Of a stretch of 64,000 nt of DNA, positions 31,110 through 44,375 are shown piece after piece. This DNA is from Cryptomeria japonica (taxonomy: Eukaryota; Streptophyta; Pinopsida; Cupressales; Cupressaceae). The notes beneath the pieces were generated by a model. The model saw nothing but the letters and a program-made list of their open reading frames with translations, made no database searches and was not told where the DNA came from. Within the stretch, counting starts at the first letter, position 1, and every line of letters begins with the position of its first letter. The translations under genes were made by a program, and so were the position numbers. The stretch is taken from positions 373,262,998 through 373,326,997 of the forward strand of contig NC_081407.1 of the NCBI RefSeq assembly GCF_030272615.1, read 5' to 3'.

Positions 31110-33320
31110 AAGCTATTAGTTGAGATGACAATGTTATGACACTAGAGGATGAACCACGTATGTGAGAAGGGTGCAAGGGCACTTAAAAGAACCTTGTTGA
31201 GTGGTTAAATTATTATAATTTGAATTTTATTTATGTGAACATTGTGTATATGGGAAACAAATCCTATCTAGTTTTAATCTAATTATCATAAATATTCTAG
31301 GGTGTTGGACTTAGTTTGTTCTGATGTATTTGGTCTTGTTCATTTTCTGAATTTTTTTAGTGTATCATACTATAGTAAAAGAAGTCTAAAGTTTTGAGTT
31401 TTGTTAAAGGGTTTAACGCTCTCATTGAGAACTAGAATGTTAGGAAAATTAAGATTTTTGGATATTGATAGTGGTGGTGAGTTTTTGTTTAACAAATTTT
31501 CATAGATTTTGTAAAAATCATAAGATAAAGAGACAACTCCATACACCTCTCAATAGAATGGATTTGTAAAAAGAATGAACGTGATGTTGACGTAGAAGGT
31601 TAGGAGTATGTTTAGTGGGTGTAGCATGGATCAATTTTTTTGGGCAGAAGTGGTTGTTATGGCTTGCTACCTTGTTAATAGTTTCTACATTAAAATTCTT
31701 GTTGAGAAGATGACCATGAAGGTGAGGTCGAGCCAAAAGTTATATGCCCACGTACTTAGGGATACATTGTCTAAGTTGTAGAACAAGGTTGTAAAATGTA
31801 TCTTATTGGATATAGCATTAGCATGAAATTGTAGAAGCTTTAGGATCTTGTGGTTAAAAACTCTTTATACAGTATAAGTGTTATATTTAGAGAAGTTAAA
31901 CCCTCTTCCATAGTGTTTCAACCAAAAGAAGAATGGAAAAGAAAATGTGGTTTAATTACCCTAATGATAAAGAAGGTTGAACTACAACCGCACAAAGGAC
32001 TTGAAATAGAGTAGATTTTGGATAGTTTAGATAGTTTTGAAGAGTAGGTAGAGCCTCCACCTTAGTTCTTGAGTAGGCCCACTTGACATAGAAAAGAACT
32101 AAAATAGCGTAATCCTCTTGATTAGAGGTATATTTTTGCTTTGATTACAATCATAGATGAGCCTAGAATTGAGGAGGCATTAGGTATGAACAAATTTAAG
32201 TTTGGAGAATGGCTATGGAAGGAGAGATGACCACATTTAAGAAAAATGGAACATGTGACTAGGCACCTTTGCCTTACAAATGAAAAATCGTTAGATGCAA
32301 ATGGGTGTTCAAAAGAAAGATGAGTTCTAAAAGCAATGTAGCAAAGTAAAAGGCTAAATTGGCTGTGAATGAATATTTTCAGGTTGCAGGAATTGATAAT
32401 GGTGATATTTCTCTAGTTTTTAAGCTTATGTCCATTTGGTTCTTATTATCTATTGTAGCAACACTTTACCTTGATATTGAGTAATGGTTGTGAAGACAAC
32501 TTTCCTTCATGGACGTTGAAGAAATATCTGTATGGTCTTAAGAAATCATTGAGGACATGTTACCAAAATTTGGATCCCTCCATATTGGAATTTGGACCTT
32601 TGAGATCCAAGTTGGATCGTTGCATCTATTATAAGATTGTTAATGTTCATTTTTTTGTTATTAAATATGTTATTTTTAGTATAATTTGATGTGAAAGATT
32701 TAAGTATTTCTAGATATATCTTGTGTATTAAGATTAGAAGATATAGAAAAAAATAAAAATGATTGGGATATGTGAGCTTAGTGTCAGAGAGATTTGACAT
32801 GATAACATGATGACTATTTTGTGTTCTTATTTCAATGGCGATTAATTTATCTATACAAAATTAGTTGACTTATCTTAGTGAGATGGAGGATATGGCCAAC
32901 ATATTTAAAACTAGTGTGGTTGGGAGCTAAATGTATTCTATAGTTTGTAAAAGACTAGACATTGTCTAAACATTAGGTGTCCTTAGCTATTTCATGGCTA
33001 ATATCGGAAGAGGACATTGGTGTGTAGTGAAGAGAGCCTTCAAATATTTGTAGAGTACTTTTGAATACTACATTTGTTATAATGGTAATTGTATAGGGGA
33101 TTGATATTTAGGGACTTTTTTCTGATTTGTGGATTTATATTGAGTTTGGCATGTTGATATTAGAAGATCTACTAGTGGATATTTTTTTACTAGAGTTGGT
33201 GGTGCTATTAGTTGGATGAGCAAGTGATAGGCTATGGTTGCTTTGTCCACTACACAAGTATTGTACATGGTAGCTAGTCATGCTTGTAAGTAAGTCATCT
33301 AGCTTAAACCTAAGTTGGGG
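31110..33320 (+). pseudogene. Ty1/copia pol relic (integrase, RT, RNase H remnants)
   Basis: Broken translation on the + strand follows Copia order. A GAG-pre-integrase-like part near 31140 is followed by LVCSDVFGLVHF, SGGEFLFN and TPYTSQ-NGFVKRMN of integrase (31300-31600), and WAEVVVMACYLVN (31640-31680). RT follows: FQVAGID (near 32380) and LKKYLYGLKKSLRT (about 32516-32557). RNase H pieces come last: RRSTSGYFFTRVGGAISWMS (33160-33220) and STTQVLYMVASHACK (33248-33290). Stops and frameshifts occur throughout, so it is long dead. No LTRs were found around it. Confidence 0.8.
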
Positions 33321-33639
33321 TGCATGGGTATGATAATTTCAACAAATTTTTTTTTAGGGTTGGGTATATTACTACAAAATAATATATAAAAATAATAATT
33401 ATATACACATTTCTAGTTTAAAAATAGGAATCAAATCCAAAATAACATGTATTATGTATATGCTAAACAAAACTATCATGTACATATTACAAATTTAAAA
33501 TACATACTAATTCAATGTTAATTTGTCAAAATTTAAATGTCATGATAGATATTTCAAATTCATTGTTCTTTGGTTCAATATTAAAATAATAAAATTAGTA
33601 ATTAATGCCATTTGAGTCATCATGAAGACCAACATTAAC

Positions 33640-35615
33640 ATCATGATTGGCATTAGATGGTTTAGGTATATTAGAAAAACTACATGCAAACCCACTATTA
33701 CTTGTACTAAAAGTATGTTGCATGTCTGACTTTATAATAAATGAAGACCATGTGACGGTTCTTAAAAATCCAAATAAGTTTGCTTTGAATTTACATCCCA
33801 CAACTTTGTGCCTCCTTCCTTGTGGTCATTCTATTTATGAATAAGAAGGTGGAATTTGGAATGTACATCAACTAGCTCTTTTTCCTTGCTGCCAATTGGT
33901 TGCACTTCATTGAGTGGGTGAATATAAAATTACTCTAATCCTACTTAAATGAAGTGAAACTTGTAAACCGTTGAAACAAAGTGAGAGAGTATCAATTATA
34001 AAATTCTATATCAAGCTTAAATTTGAAATTATATATTTTATTATTTTAAAAATTATAAACAATTCAAATAGATGGCATGTAACAAAAATTAAAAAACTTA
34101 CTCGCAATAAAATTTGATCTCAAGAGTCTAGAGGTGTGTTGATATATGGCCATTGAGGTACCACCGAGATTGAGCATCCTTCCTATAATTGTCACAATGA
34201 GCAAAAAGACTTTAACCATTGAAGGTTATGGACTCAACAAATTCATTTATAACTAAATCCTCCATTTTAGAAAGGGAAGGGTTCAATAATTGTTTTCCTA
34301 AACCTTTCATTGGATTTTGCATCTCTAAATGATGGAAACTTTGACTATATAGAAAAAAGCTATAAAATTTGGGAGTTAATGTCGAGGAAAGAAGATGTAG
34401 AGAGGTGATCATTTTGTTCCACATTTCACCATAAATTGTCTATTCCTCTTTGAAGAAATTTTCTTGAGGATCTTATTTTTTTCGATGATGATGGATTTCA
34501 TCTTCTCAATCATTGAGTCAATGCCATCATATACTTTTCCTAAACATGGCTTATCCATGTCATTAAAATGGATCATACTCATGGTGGGCTCATTGAAACT
34601 AAGAAGATATTCCACCCAAGCCCACCAAGTGTTGTTTAGGATCATTCACTTTAGAATTTGTTTGCCTCACAAATGGATTGCCTCCATAGGGACAAAATAT
34701 GACTAATGGACATTCTTTTAAGTGATTCCCACACTTCAAAAGTCATCTCAATATGATTATGTTGGATGCAAATCGGGTCTTAGAAAATTTTTCAAAACAA
34801 AAAAATAAAATTAAAAAAGAAAGAAAAAATATACTTGAATTTTAAAAATAAATTAGTAAGTTATTCATTGTTAAATTGAAAGGTTAAATTAAAAAAAAAA
34901 ATTCAAATGCCTTCAACAACTCCAGTGTGAATAATTTAAAAAGTCTACAACATGTGGTGGTTTGTGATGATGATTTGGATCTCTTCAACCTTGACATATA
35001 TTTGATTGATAAATTTATTTTTCTACCCAACTTTTGTAGCATGAGGTTGAGAGAGTGGAAAGCACAAAGTATCCAAAATATATGTGAAAAATATGTTCCA
35101 ATCAACATACCTGCCACTCTACAATTATTTGCATTGTCTATTACTACTTGAACATTAGTTTTTTAGGACCTAATTCTTGATGCATTGTACAAGGATGTTA
35201 GCAATAAATTGTACATCCTGAAATTGCCCTTTGCAATCCATGACTTCAAAAAATATAACCCATTTAGGGCATGTAATAATCACTTTGATTTGGGTGATTT
35301 CTTGCATCCTTCCATTCATTAGAAATGATATAAACTCTTTGATTGTTTTCATGAATTTGTAATGGGAACCAGTGAATTGTTTATATTTTTTTACCTCCTT
35401 TGCTAGTAAGGTGTTACACACCTTATGACAACCTATCTTTATATACCTTCGTTGAGGCTCATTTAATTTTATTAACACATCTTGCCAATAAGGTGATTGA
35501 ACAACATTGTAGGAAAAACCATTTGCAAAGAGACATATTGCAATGATTTGATTTGTAATCTCTCTAACCTCATTTTGAAATACTCTCTTTAATGGTACCT
35601 TCATTCTTTTCACTT
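33640..35615 (-). pseudogene. hAT-family transposase relic (DUF659 type)
   Basis: Read on the minus strand, 35613-35170 is an open piece with FANGFSYNVVQSPYWQDVL and later VIFFEVMDCKGQF and QFIANIL, the DUF659 part of plant hAT transposases. It runs into a VIDNANNC then AGMLIG block and HIFWILCAFHSLNLMLQKLG (35150-35010). The next block, KVYDGIDSMIEKMKSI (about 34550-34500), lies before the C-terminal region. ELVDVHSKFHLL and EGGTKLWDV remnants near 33880-33780 match the end of the hAT dimerisation region. Several stops and frameshifts are present. Terminal inverted repeats were not found. Confidence 0.75.
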
Positions 35616-35629
35616 AAGTAGGTTTAAAT

Positions 35630-36246
35630 TTGGTGGATTTATACTACAACATTAGGGAAGACACAATGAGATTGAGAGGTGGGGGGGCCTCCATGATCCC
35701 CTTCATCTCCTCAAAAGATGGTTTGTGTTATGGGGAGATCTTACATAAACTTATTTCCTTTGTAACACTCCGTGTAGGCCATTCAACGATAACCCTCACT
35801 TTCTTTGGATCCATTCTAAGACCCTTACCTAAGACAACAAATCTCAAGAATTCCTACTCTTTCACACATTGTATTTCTTCACATTAATACAAAACTTCTC
35901 TTCCCTCAGCTTCTCAAAACATCAATATGCATTCGGTGCTCCTCCAAAGTCTTACTAAAATGTAAAATATCATCCAAATAAAGAATGATAAATTTATAAA
36001 AAAAAACTCAATACCTCGTTCATGAGCTACATGAATGTGCTTGGTGCATTGGTTACCACAAATGAAAATGTGAATAACCACTCGCACATCCCTCTCGGTT
36101 TTGAAGGCTTTTTTCCACTCATCCCCTTCTTTGATCTAAGATGATATGATATCCAATTTTGAAAATCTTAGTGAATTATTGAATCTACTCAAGCAATCCA
36201 CTAAGTCATCCATCCTTGGTAATGAGAATCTACACTTGATTGTAAT
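35630..36246 (-). pseudogene. Ty3/gypsy reverse transcriptase relic, distal half
   Basis: The minus strand carries Ty3/gypsy RT remnants, including a block reading ILVRLWRSTECIL and MDPKKVRVIVEWPT near 35820-35780, where the RT thumb and connection begin. It ends abruptly at 36246, the insertion site of the 19.75-kb element. The earlier part of the same relic resumes at 56005, so gag-protease-RT order is restored when the insertion is ignored. Confidence 0.7.
36242..36246. repeat. Target-site duplication GTAAT, left copy
   Basis: GTAAT directly precedes the 5' LTR and is repeated at 56000-56004 directly after the 3' LTR. Confidence 0.9.
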
Positions 36247-37702
36247 TGTAGACGTATAAAAATGACCACTTTCCTAAGTGAATATTTAATATTCATTTTA
36301 ACCTCATTCCTCTATTTAATTAAATTATTCACATTCATCTATTTAAATAAATGAATTACTCAATTTATTTGATTAAGTTCACCTAAACCTTTCATAACCT
36401 TTAATTAAATAAATCACTTTATTTAATTAATTCCCCTTTCTCCCCTTTTAATTAAATTAATCCTTGCAAGTAAATAAGTCTAATTTATTTATTTAAATCT
36501 CCCACTTGTATTTATGCAAGTTGCATCTATTTTTGTTGAAATAAAGTAATTTATTTTAATTAAAATTCCCCTCCATCCACTTGCAAAATCCTACATCTCC
36601 CACTTGTCTCCTAAACCCCTTCTAGATTCTTCTAATCACTTCTAATTTAGCCTAATCCATCTCCTAAATATTGTCACATCCCTAAGCAAAGGGAAGTCAC
36701 TTCTCAAACTCTCAAAGTCTTCAATAACCATTAAAGGCGTTATGTCCTCAACAAGTTAACCCTCAAAGTCTTCCTAACCATTAATGGTTAACTCAACCTT
36801 CTTGCATAATTAGAGACTTTCTCTTGAACTCAACCCTCATCTAACCCAAGGTTCTCATCAAGTATTCATTTCTTTGACCATGGTTATCCTTTCAACCCTT
36901 GCACAAGAGTTTATCCCTTGGGTAAAAACTTTATCCAATGGATAACCCAAACCTAACCTTAACCCTTACCTCCTAAGGTAACCATCATGCCTTCTCAAGC
37001 ATTTAATGCTTCTTTCATCTCCTCTCAAACAATCTTTTGTTGACAATTGTCACCATTTCATCGGCAAGAATTGTAAACATGGATTGATAACTTTCAATCC
37101 CGGGCCTTGTTAAGATTATCCAATCTTGACCATTCATTGCCCTATTTTTCCTATAAATAGAGCTCTCATTCTCTCATTTTCATATCCAAGTCTTTAGTAT
37201 CAAACTTATAGACATTATACTAAGTATATCCAAGTTTCATGCATCCAATTCATAATCATTTTTAAATCAAGCATTTAGCCTCTCTTTGAATATAAATCAT
37301 CTTAATAAGCATTTTAAGAAGCATTTCCATTTTCAGAGCACTCTCATATTAGACTAGTATATCATGTTAGGATAGGTTTTACTAATATTTTATCTTATCA
37401 TCATATCCATGCTAGTTTAAATCGTATTAGATTTAATATCATGCATAACTAGGAATGCATTCATATTAAGTTGATCAAACATCCCTCATTCTTGGAGTTG
37501 TCATTCCTGAAGTCACTTTGCTCAGTGATCTGAGAGCAAAGGCATTGACTTGAGGGATCTTGAGAGATAGAGAACAATGGAACGTCCCTTGGGGAGTTGA
37601 GCTATTCAATATAGCTCCATAACTTGCAACAAGAGTACCATTGGTGTGTGGACCTTTTGAAACCAAATTTTCCGTTTCTTTGCACCACTTTTCTCGCACA
37701 CA
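36247..37702 (+). repeat. 5' LTR of the Tat element
   Basis: 1,456 bp, TGTAGACGTATAAAAATGAC to CGCACACA. CTATAAATAG at 37151-37160 followed by CT-rich sequence is the likely TATA box. It lacks the 16-bp insertion (extra TTTAATTAAA unit near 54600) seen in the 3' LTR. Confidence 0.93.
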
Positions 37703-37706
37703 TTTT

Positions 37707-37723
37707 TGGCGCCCACCATGGGG
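37707..37723 (+). other. Primer-binding site of the Tat element
   Basis: TGGCGCCCACCATGGGG lies 4 nt after the LTR end. TGGCGCC is the usual start of PBSs in Tat/Athila-type elements. The exact primer tRNA was not identified. Confidence 0.7.
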
Positions 37724-37784
37724 TATAACCCCATAAAACATATCGTTTTTAATGGAGGAGTGATATTGCAGGTACGTGGAAAAG

Positions 37785-38050
37785 CTGAGTTAGCGCATTG
37801 GAGCCTTCTTTTAGCGCTTAGAAACCGTTTGCTAGTGCATCTCGCTCACTGTTTAGCGCATTAGACCCTAACATTAGCACATTGAGAACTTAGGTTAGCG
37901 CATAACACTCCGACTGACAACTGTAAAATCACAGCGCATTAAGAAACCAGTCTAGTGCATAGGGTTATCAACTTAGTGAGTAGGGCTTATTCTGTAGCGT
38001 GTATGTGCATTCCTGTAGCGCATTGGTGCAACAGTGTAGTGCATAGAGGT
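37785..38050 (+). repeat. TAGCGCAT motif cluster A in the leader
   Basis: About a dozen exact or near copies of TAGCGCAT (variants TAGTGCAT, TAGCACAT, TAGCGTGT) at irregular spacings of about 20-45 bp, with unrelated sequence between. It starts at 37791, soon after the PBS. Confidence 0.85.
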
Positions 38051-39585
38051 AGCAGAGAAGAAAAAATTGTAACTGAGGAAAATCATTTTAGGCTTGTGTA
38101 AGCCCCCACTAACATTTGATTACTGACGAATTTCATGCAGGTTCTAATCTTTTTTGTGCAGGGGAAGGAGTTAGTTTAGAAGTTTTATCTTTTTTTACTT
38201 TCTTTCAAAAGAAGTTAGTTAAAAAGAATTCACTCTCCCTTTTTGTACATGTTAAAATAAACCTCATATTTTCATTTTGGATGCTTAAAATGAACCTTAG
38301 ACTTATTTTTGGTGTTTAAAACGAAAAATTCATCTTTTCTTTATTGCAAGGTAAAAAGAACAACAAAATTCACTTTTGCTTTCTTGCAAGTTAGAAAAGA
38401 AAAAACACTTCATTTTGGGGCTCTAAATAGAACAAAACAAATTTACTTTTAGCAAGGTTAAAACGAACTTCTCCTTCCTTTGGTGCCTAAAAGGATCAAT
38501 TCTATTTTTTGCAAAGGTAAAAGAACCTCATCTTCATTTTATGCAAAGCAAAGAGGGAAAGCTTTCCCCTATCGACTTTAAATTTTGTTGACCAAATCGT
38601 GATTTACTTTGTTGACCAGGTTTATTCAAAGGTTTTTGGAAATACACACTTTGCTATGAAAGGTAAAAAAAAACACCACGATTTTGGAGCAAAATCTCCA
38701 ACTAGAAGTTAGAAAATCATTGTCTTGAAGGCTAAAAAGAATCATTGTTTGCTTTGTCTCGAAAGTGGAAGGTATATGCTCTCCCCTTAACTGGGTGACC
38801 AAAAAGCCAAACCACTCTTATGTTTTCTTCATTTCAAGCATTTGCATCCTTTAGCAAGCCTGCCCTCCTGAGTTGCTCTTAGAGCACCATTTAAATGGTC
38901 GGTGAGAGGGGAACGACCTAAGTGGGAAATGACTTTATCACCAAGTGTTCCAACCCACTATAATCAAAAGTGGAGGTTGATGAAAGTCCCTTCAACGATT
39001 TTGCTCAGAGATTAGCCTTCCCCCAGTATCTTTAAGATACATAAAGCCTTTGTTCTAAAGGTTGGGAAGCTTCCTAAGGGAGTTTATCACTGAATACCGA
39101 ACAAGAAGCCTGATTAAAAACTTTACAAATAAAAAATTTGAGCCGAGTCAGTATCCAAACATCTCCAATATCATAGTGCAAGGGTAGGGAAGAATCCACC
39201 CCCAAGATTACTCACCATATATATCTCAAGATAACTACTCAACTGTGAAGCAATTCACTTTGAGTTAATTTCTGGCAAAAGGCAAAAAAACGGGCGCCCC
39301 CTAGGAGGTGACATGACTGTTTGAGCCGATGGAGTATCGAGACTAGTGGGCTATGGTATTGTTGATGACCCTTGAATACATAGTCTATCTGATTTGTCTT
39401 ACTTGTATCTAAACCTGTGAAAACATTGGGGATTTGAACACATCCTCGCAGAACATACACTTTTGGTTTAGCATAGGCAAAATTGGTTATCTCTTGTATG
39501 CCGTGTTTTCAAGTTATTTTCAGAAAATCATCCATAAAAAAAACAAGTGTTAAAGATTACTAAAAAAAGAAAAAAATAAATTAGG
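38051..39585 (+). other. Leader region of the Tat element between motif clusters
   Basis: No coding domain was recognised. The first half has repeated AAGGTAAAA..AACC..TTCATTTT segments, about 40-60 bp apart. The second half has GGGCGCCCCC at about 39292-39301. Tat-group elements often have long untranslated leaders, so I read this as untranslated. Confidence 0.4.
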
Positions 39586-39965
39586 GCAATATAGTGCATA
39601 GGAGCAACCTCCTAGCGCGTATCAACCATTCTATAACGCATCCAAATCAAAACTTAGTGCTTTCATCAGTCAAAATAGCGCATAAACAATTGTCATACTG
39701 GTAAACATTTTAGTAGTGCTTTGTGAAACCATATTAGCGCTTTTAAGCATCAATATAGCGCATAGGAGGCTTAACTTAGCTCTTTGAGTCTAAACTACAA
39801 CGCTTAATCGAGACATATTAGCACATAATCTTCCCAGTCAGAAACAATTTTTAGAACTTTGAGTTAGCGCGTAATATAGGCAGCTTAGCGCATAGGAAAT
39901 TTCCTGTAGTGCACCTAGATCATCAAATAGCGCATCCAGTCTCTGTTTTAGCGCATGGTTAAAAC
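39586..39965 (+). repeat. TAGCGCAT motif cluster B, just upstream of the gag region
   Basis: About fifteen copies or close variants (TAGCGCAT, TAGTGCAT, TAGCGCGT, TAGCGCTT), 15-40 bp apart, in the same orientation as cluster A. Confidence 0.85.
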
Positions 39966-40413
39966 ACAGAAAAACAGAGAGTAAACTAGACATTTTTAGA
40001 AAATTTTATCACCAGTCCTAACTACCCTTTTGGGCCTTTTGTCAAACTCACCAGTCAGAATCCAAACAAAGTCATCAGAGAAAACATTTCCAAAATCAAG
40101 CAAGCATCCTTAGAACAAATTTGTCGAATCTTAAACTAGCTCGAGATAAGACTTCGTCCAGCCAAAATCAGGTAGTACCATCACATTGATCAAAAGGTCC
40201 GCCATCTAAACGGATTCTATCAAAACAAACATCATACCGAGTTTAAACCTTAAGTTGTCAAATCGAGTTTCCATATCGGGAGACTCTTATCCATATCATT
40301 TGACACACTTTGTCGTGGGAGCAAATCTAAACCTCTACTTGATGAAGTAAGCTTGAGTTTTTCAAACGAAGTATCTCAACCCAACATCGAAGGAAACCAT
40401 TGATCATTCGAGT

Positions 40414-40728
40414 ATGACCACTCCTCATATTTTGAGAAGAATAAGTCTTCATCACAAAACTGAGTCGAAGAAGAGACAACCTAGTTCTGAAAAACTTGCC
40501 AAACAGAATAAGTTTCTCTATATCAATCGCCATCTTTTTAAATCACATCGTGCATTCTTGCGTCATATGCGATTGTATCTTCAAGGCAAATCAAACGAGT
40601 TTGACAAAGAACCCTTAAGAAGTAGATCTTACATTCAGAAAGTGACATTCAACCAATTCTTAAATCGTGGAGGAAAGATTAATCCCGTTTTATTCCCACG
40701 ATTCTACACCACTTATAACGTAGCTTGA
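40414..40728 (+). CDS. Small basic ORF upstream of gag in the Tat element
   Basis: A 104-codon open frame with a Lys/Arg-rich sequence (ESKKRQPSSEKLAKQNK, RSRSYIQKVTFNQF). Some Tat elements have an extra ORF ahead of gag, and this may be a remnant. No domain is recognised and it may be non-coding. Confidence 0.3.
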   Translation: MTTPHILRRISLHHKTESKKRQPSSEKLAKQNKFLYINRHLFKSHRAFLRHMRLYLQGKSNEFDKEPLRSRSYIQKVTFNQFLNRGGKINPVLFPRFYTTYNVA

Positions 40729-40860
40729 CCCTAACCACCAACCCTTGAACAAGAAGAAGAAGAAGATTTTATCCCCTTTGCCACGTAAATATTTTACTAG
40801 ATGCCCACTGTCACTTGCTCTCAAAGAAACAAGCAAAGCAAACCACAACCAGAGTCAAGT

Positions 40861-42532
40861 ATGGGTCGTAGATTATCCAGCCCTTTCGATTATACTGATC
40901 TGGGAGATACAGAGATCATTGAGGAACTTCTCCAAGAATGTGAAGAAAACCCCTCATTCTAAAAGCTCATGGAAAGACTCATTGAAGCTGACAAGGAAAA
41001 ATATATGCTCAGGATAACTAGCAAAGCAGTTAGACTTCTTGAAGATTTCAATACTGAAAACTTAAGGAAGGTCGACGAACAAATTTTTAGGACAAGGACT
41101 CAAAATTATGCCTATCAAGAACAATAGAGAGAAGAAGAAACACATGATCCTGAAATCATACCTGAACAACATAACATACCTGAACACAACCATGCCCGGA
41201 CTAGGGATAATGAAAGGGAAGAAGCTTTCCCTCGGTGTACAAATGCACCCATGGTTGCTCTTACACCACAAATTCAAATGCTGCAAAGACAAATGTAGGA
41301 CATGCAGTAGGGGACCACAATGTGATACTCCTTGGACGAAATTTGTCCTTACCCCTTTGACAGGAGATTAAACATGATACCTTTTCCCTCGAATTCAGAT
41401 GTACCAAAATACGACAAATACGATGGTAAAAGTGATCCCCGCGATCATGTTTGTGAATTTTGTACCATAAGCCTAGAATTTTCTCACGATGACACTTACT
41501 TAATGAGGCTATTCCCAAGAAGTTTGGGAGGGAAAACAATGGAGTGGTTGTCTAAACTTACATCTCCCATCAAATCCTTTGATGAGTTGGTAAAATTTTT
41601 TATCACACAATACTCCTATAATATTTAACACGTGATCACCATGTTGGATGTATGTAATATACCAAACAAAAAAAAAATGAAACATTCATGGTGTTTCTTC
41701 AGCATTGGAGGCGTATGGTTTCAAGATATCCTCGAGATGTTCCTGAAAAGGAAAAGATGGAGATCTTTATCGACAATCTAAATAGTGAGATGAGTTATTT
41801 ATTCAAGCTTCAGTGCATACCATCTTTTGCTAAGTTGATCGAAAACAGAATCCAAGTAGAGGAAGCTTGCATCAAGAAAGGAACATTGAAGTTCTTTAAG
41901 GAAGGAACTAATTCATCCAACACTCACTTTAACAACCAAAACAACAACAACACTTTAGACAAATCCAGATTCTGGACCATAAACAAGAACGTTGTTAATG
42001 AGGGAGGAGCTGAGGCTAATGATATGAAGTCCAAACAATCAGTATTGGCTTTATCAGGTAATCCACATGCTAACAAGAATCAAAAAGTGTTAACCAAGGC
42101 ACTAACACTTATCCACAAAATACCATTCATGGACCTTCAAATTAAAACACCAACAACAATACCCAAACCAACAACAATACCCAAAGCAACAACAATACCC
42201 AAGGCAACAACACTAATCGAGGGAATAATACAAATCAGAGAGGTAACACCAACACTTTCCCAAATAGACACATCTACACACCATTGGGGCAATCCTTAGA
42301 ATCAACATTTTGCGAACTCATGGCAAACAAGATTATCACATTGCCAGCCATAAACAACTTTGAACCCCAGATCAAACCACCTTGGTGGAATGACTCACAT
42401 TTATGTGATTTTCATCGAAACAAAGGACATCACACAAATGATTGCATGAGGCTTAAGAATATTGTTCAAGATATGATCAATATAGGTGATTTAATGGTTG
42501 ATGGTCTCAAAATGAATCAAAACGAATGGTGA
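40861..42532 (+). pseudogene. gag: gag of the Tat element (broken)
   Basis: A probable start at ATG 40861 (MGRRLSSPFDYTDLG) is followed by an acidic segment with in-frame stops, then the capsid-like core at 41332-41628: VPKYDKYDGKSDPRDHV, SLGGKTMEWLSKL. The frame shifts, and FLQHWRRMVSRYPRDVPEKE continues at 41688. A 20-bp minisatellite encodes repeated TTIPK units (42147-42212). The nucleocapsid zinc knuckle is CDFHRNKGHHTNDC (about 42407-42448), a C-x2-H-x3-H-x5-C-like variant usual in this lineage. At least two frameshifts and several stops make it non-functional. Confidence 0.8.
42147..42212 (+). repeat. 20-bp minisatellite inside gag
   Basis: About three and a half copies of a unit containing CAACAACAATACCCAAA, giving repeated TTIPKP/TTIPKA peptides. 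Confidence 0.85.
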
Positions 42533-42713
42533 TCATGACGCCTTTAAAAATCCTCTTCCAAATTACAACAAGGAAGGAGCTTCATCATCAAACAATACAT
42601 GGGGAGCTCACATAAATCATCTATACAACAACACCATCAATCACATATCAACAAATGACAACCAAATACATGTCATAAAGATCAAAGACAAACAAGAGCA
42701 TACATCAATCAAT

Positions 42714-43796
42714 GTGACAACCAGAGCTCAAAAATACGTCTTGAAAGGGCATACATGGACATTGACCTCTATCCCCAAGACTCAATATGATTTGGTTAAT
42801 CAACTACGGAGAACTCCTGCTCAAATATCCATACTCGAGTTACACAAAATATCGCCAAAACATAGAGACATCTTGGAACAAGCACTCGTTAGAATAAATG
42901 TGCCTCAAGATCTGGACATTGATAAATTTCAAGCCATGGTGGCTCATATGACAAGACCTCATAATCTCACCTTTTCCAAACATGATAATATCTCTTTAAG
43001 TCATCCACATAACACTCCCCTTCATATTGAAGTCTTAGTCTACAAACATCGAGTTAAAAGAGTATTAATAGATGGAGGAGCTGGTCTCAATATCTGTACC
43101 TTAAAACTTATCCGTGCATTAGGCTTATCTGAACAGTCTATTGATCCACACAAAAAGATCACCATCAAGGCATATGATGATGAAGAAAGATCATCCAAAG
43201 GAACAGTGATACTACCTATTCAGGTAGGACCGATACAAAGAGACACTATGTGCCAAGTCTTAGACATAGACTTAACATACAATATTTTATTGGGTCGTCC
43301 TTAGATACATGAAATGCAAGCAGTGCCATTAAATTACCATCAGTGTGTCAAATTCCCATATAATGAACAAGAGATTTCCATCTCCGCTGATAATAATCCC
43401 TTTCAACATTGCAATGTTATGGGGGCAGCTCAAGACAACCTGGTTCCACACAACAGGGAAGCTCCAGCTTCCTCAACAATAGATCATCATCAAGAAAAAC
43501 TCAAATCTTTATCCATGGATTTCAAACAAAAGATGAAAATCAAAGAGCAAGGCATGGGAGAATACTCTTTCGAACCCATGTGTCTATCCAAATTACCAAC
43601 ATCACCAAAATCTCATGGACAACCTTCTGCATCGACACATCAAGCAACACAACCCATCACCAAGTTTGATGGCAAATTTATCCAATTAGGCACACTAGCA
43701 CATGAATCAGAAGAGAAAGACATCCTTAGTTGGCTATACAAGGATGAGGGAGAAGTCAGAGCTGCTACTCTAGAGGTAGCCATACCAACACAATAA
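42714..43796 (+). pseudogene. pro: Aspartic protease region of the Tat element
   Basis: One frame is open except for a single TAG at 43302-43304. The retropepsin core reads VLIDGGAGLNICTLKLIRAL (about 43065-43124), with DGG in place of the usual DTG or DSG. YNILLGRP at the end of the first segment is the conserved ILGR-type motif. The second segment (HEMQAVP, YHQCVKFP) is the linker that precedes RT in this lineage. The DGG triad and the stop suggest loss of protease activity in this copy. Confidence 0.8.
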
Positions 43797-44375
43797 TATG
43801 GAAAAGGATTCCTGATCATGCAACAGACGGGATACAATGACAAAGGACCTATAGGCAAGTGTCAAGAAGGCATTACAAAACCACTAGACCCTCCTTCACA
43901 ATTTTATTGAGACAAAACAAGACTGGGATATGGACACAACATACCCCCAAGGAAAAAACAAAATAAGGATCAAAAACCTAAATAGAAAGCAAAGAAGAAA
44001 TACAACGAGGACTCATGGCAAGAGGCACTACACCAAGCAGTAGAAACAACAAGGAAAAAGAGAGAACACCAGGAAAAAGAGAAATGACAAAAGGAACTGA
44101 CCATTCAAAGGGAAGAAGCATCTTATGAGAAAGTGCATCATGTCCAGGAACCTATTCAAAACAAGGTAGAGTCACCTCCTGAAGAAATCACTACTCCCCA
44201 AGGAGAAATAGTGTATGAACAAATTCAAAGGGTACAAGCAGGCTCTGATTCGGAATCCGAAAAAACTACAAGACTGGTATCAATTATCAGAGATCTCTTT
44301 TCGCCCTACAACATACCTATTAGCAACACTGAAAGGCTCTGGGACAGTACTTATGAAACTAATTCTAATGACTAC
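43797..44375 (+). other. Protease-RT linker of the Tat element
   Basis: Open from 44133 in the same frame as protease, and rich in Glu, Gln and Lys. Its continuation is the open frame 45654-46268, separated by the inserted solo LTR. Tat elements have a long spacer here. No domain is recognised. Confidence 0.5.

Noticed and set aside
37785-38050. Ordinary tandem repeat interpretation of the TAGCGCAT cluster
   Set aside because: Only the 8-bp core recurs; intervening sequence and spacing are not repeated, so it was kept as a dispersed motif cluster.
40745-41017. Separate small gene upstream of gag
   Set aside because: It overlaps in another frame the MGRRLSSPFDYTDLG start of the gag region, which leads into recognisable capsid sequence.
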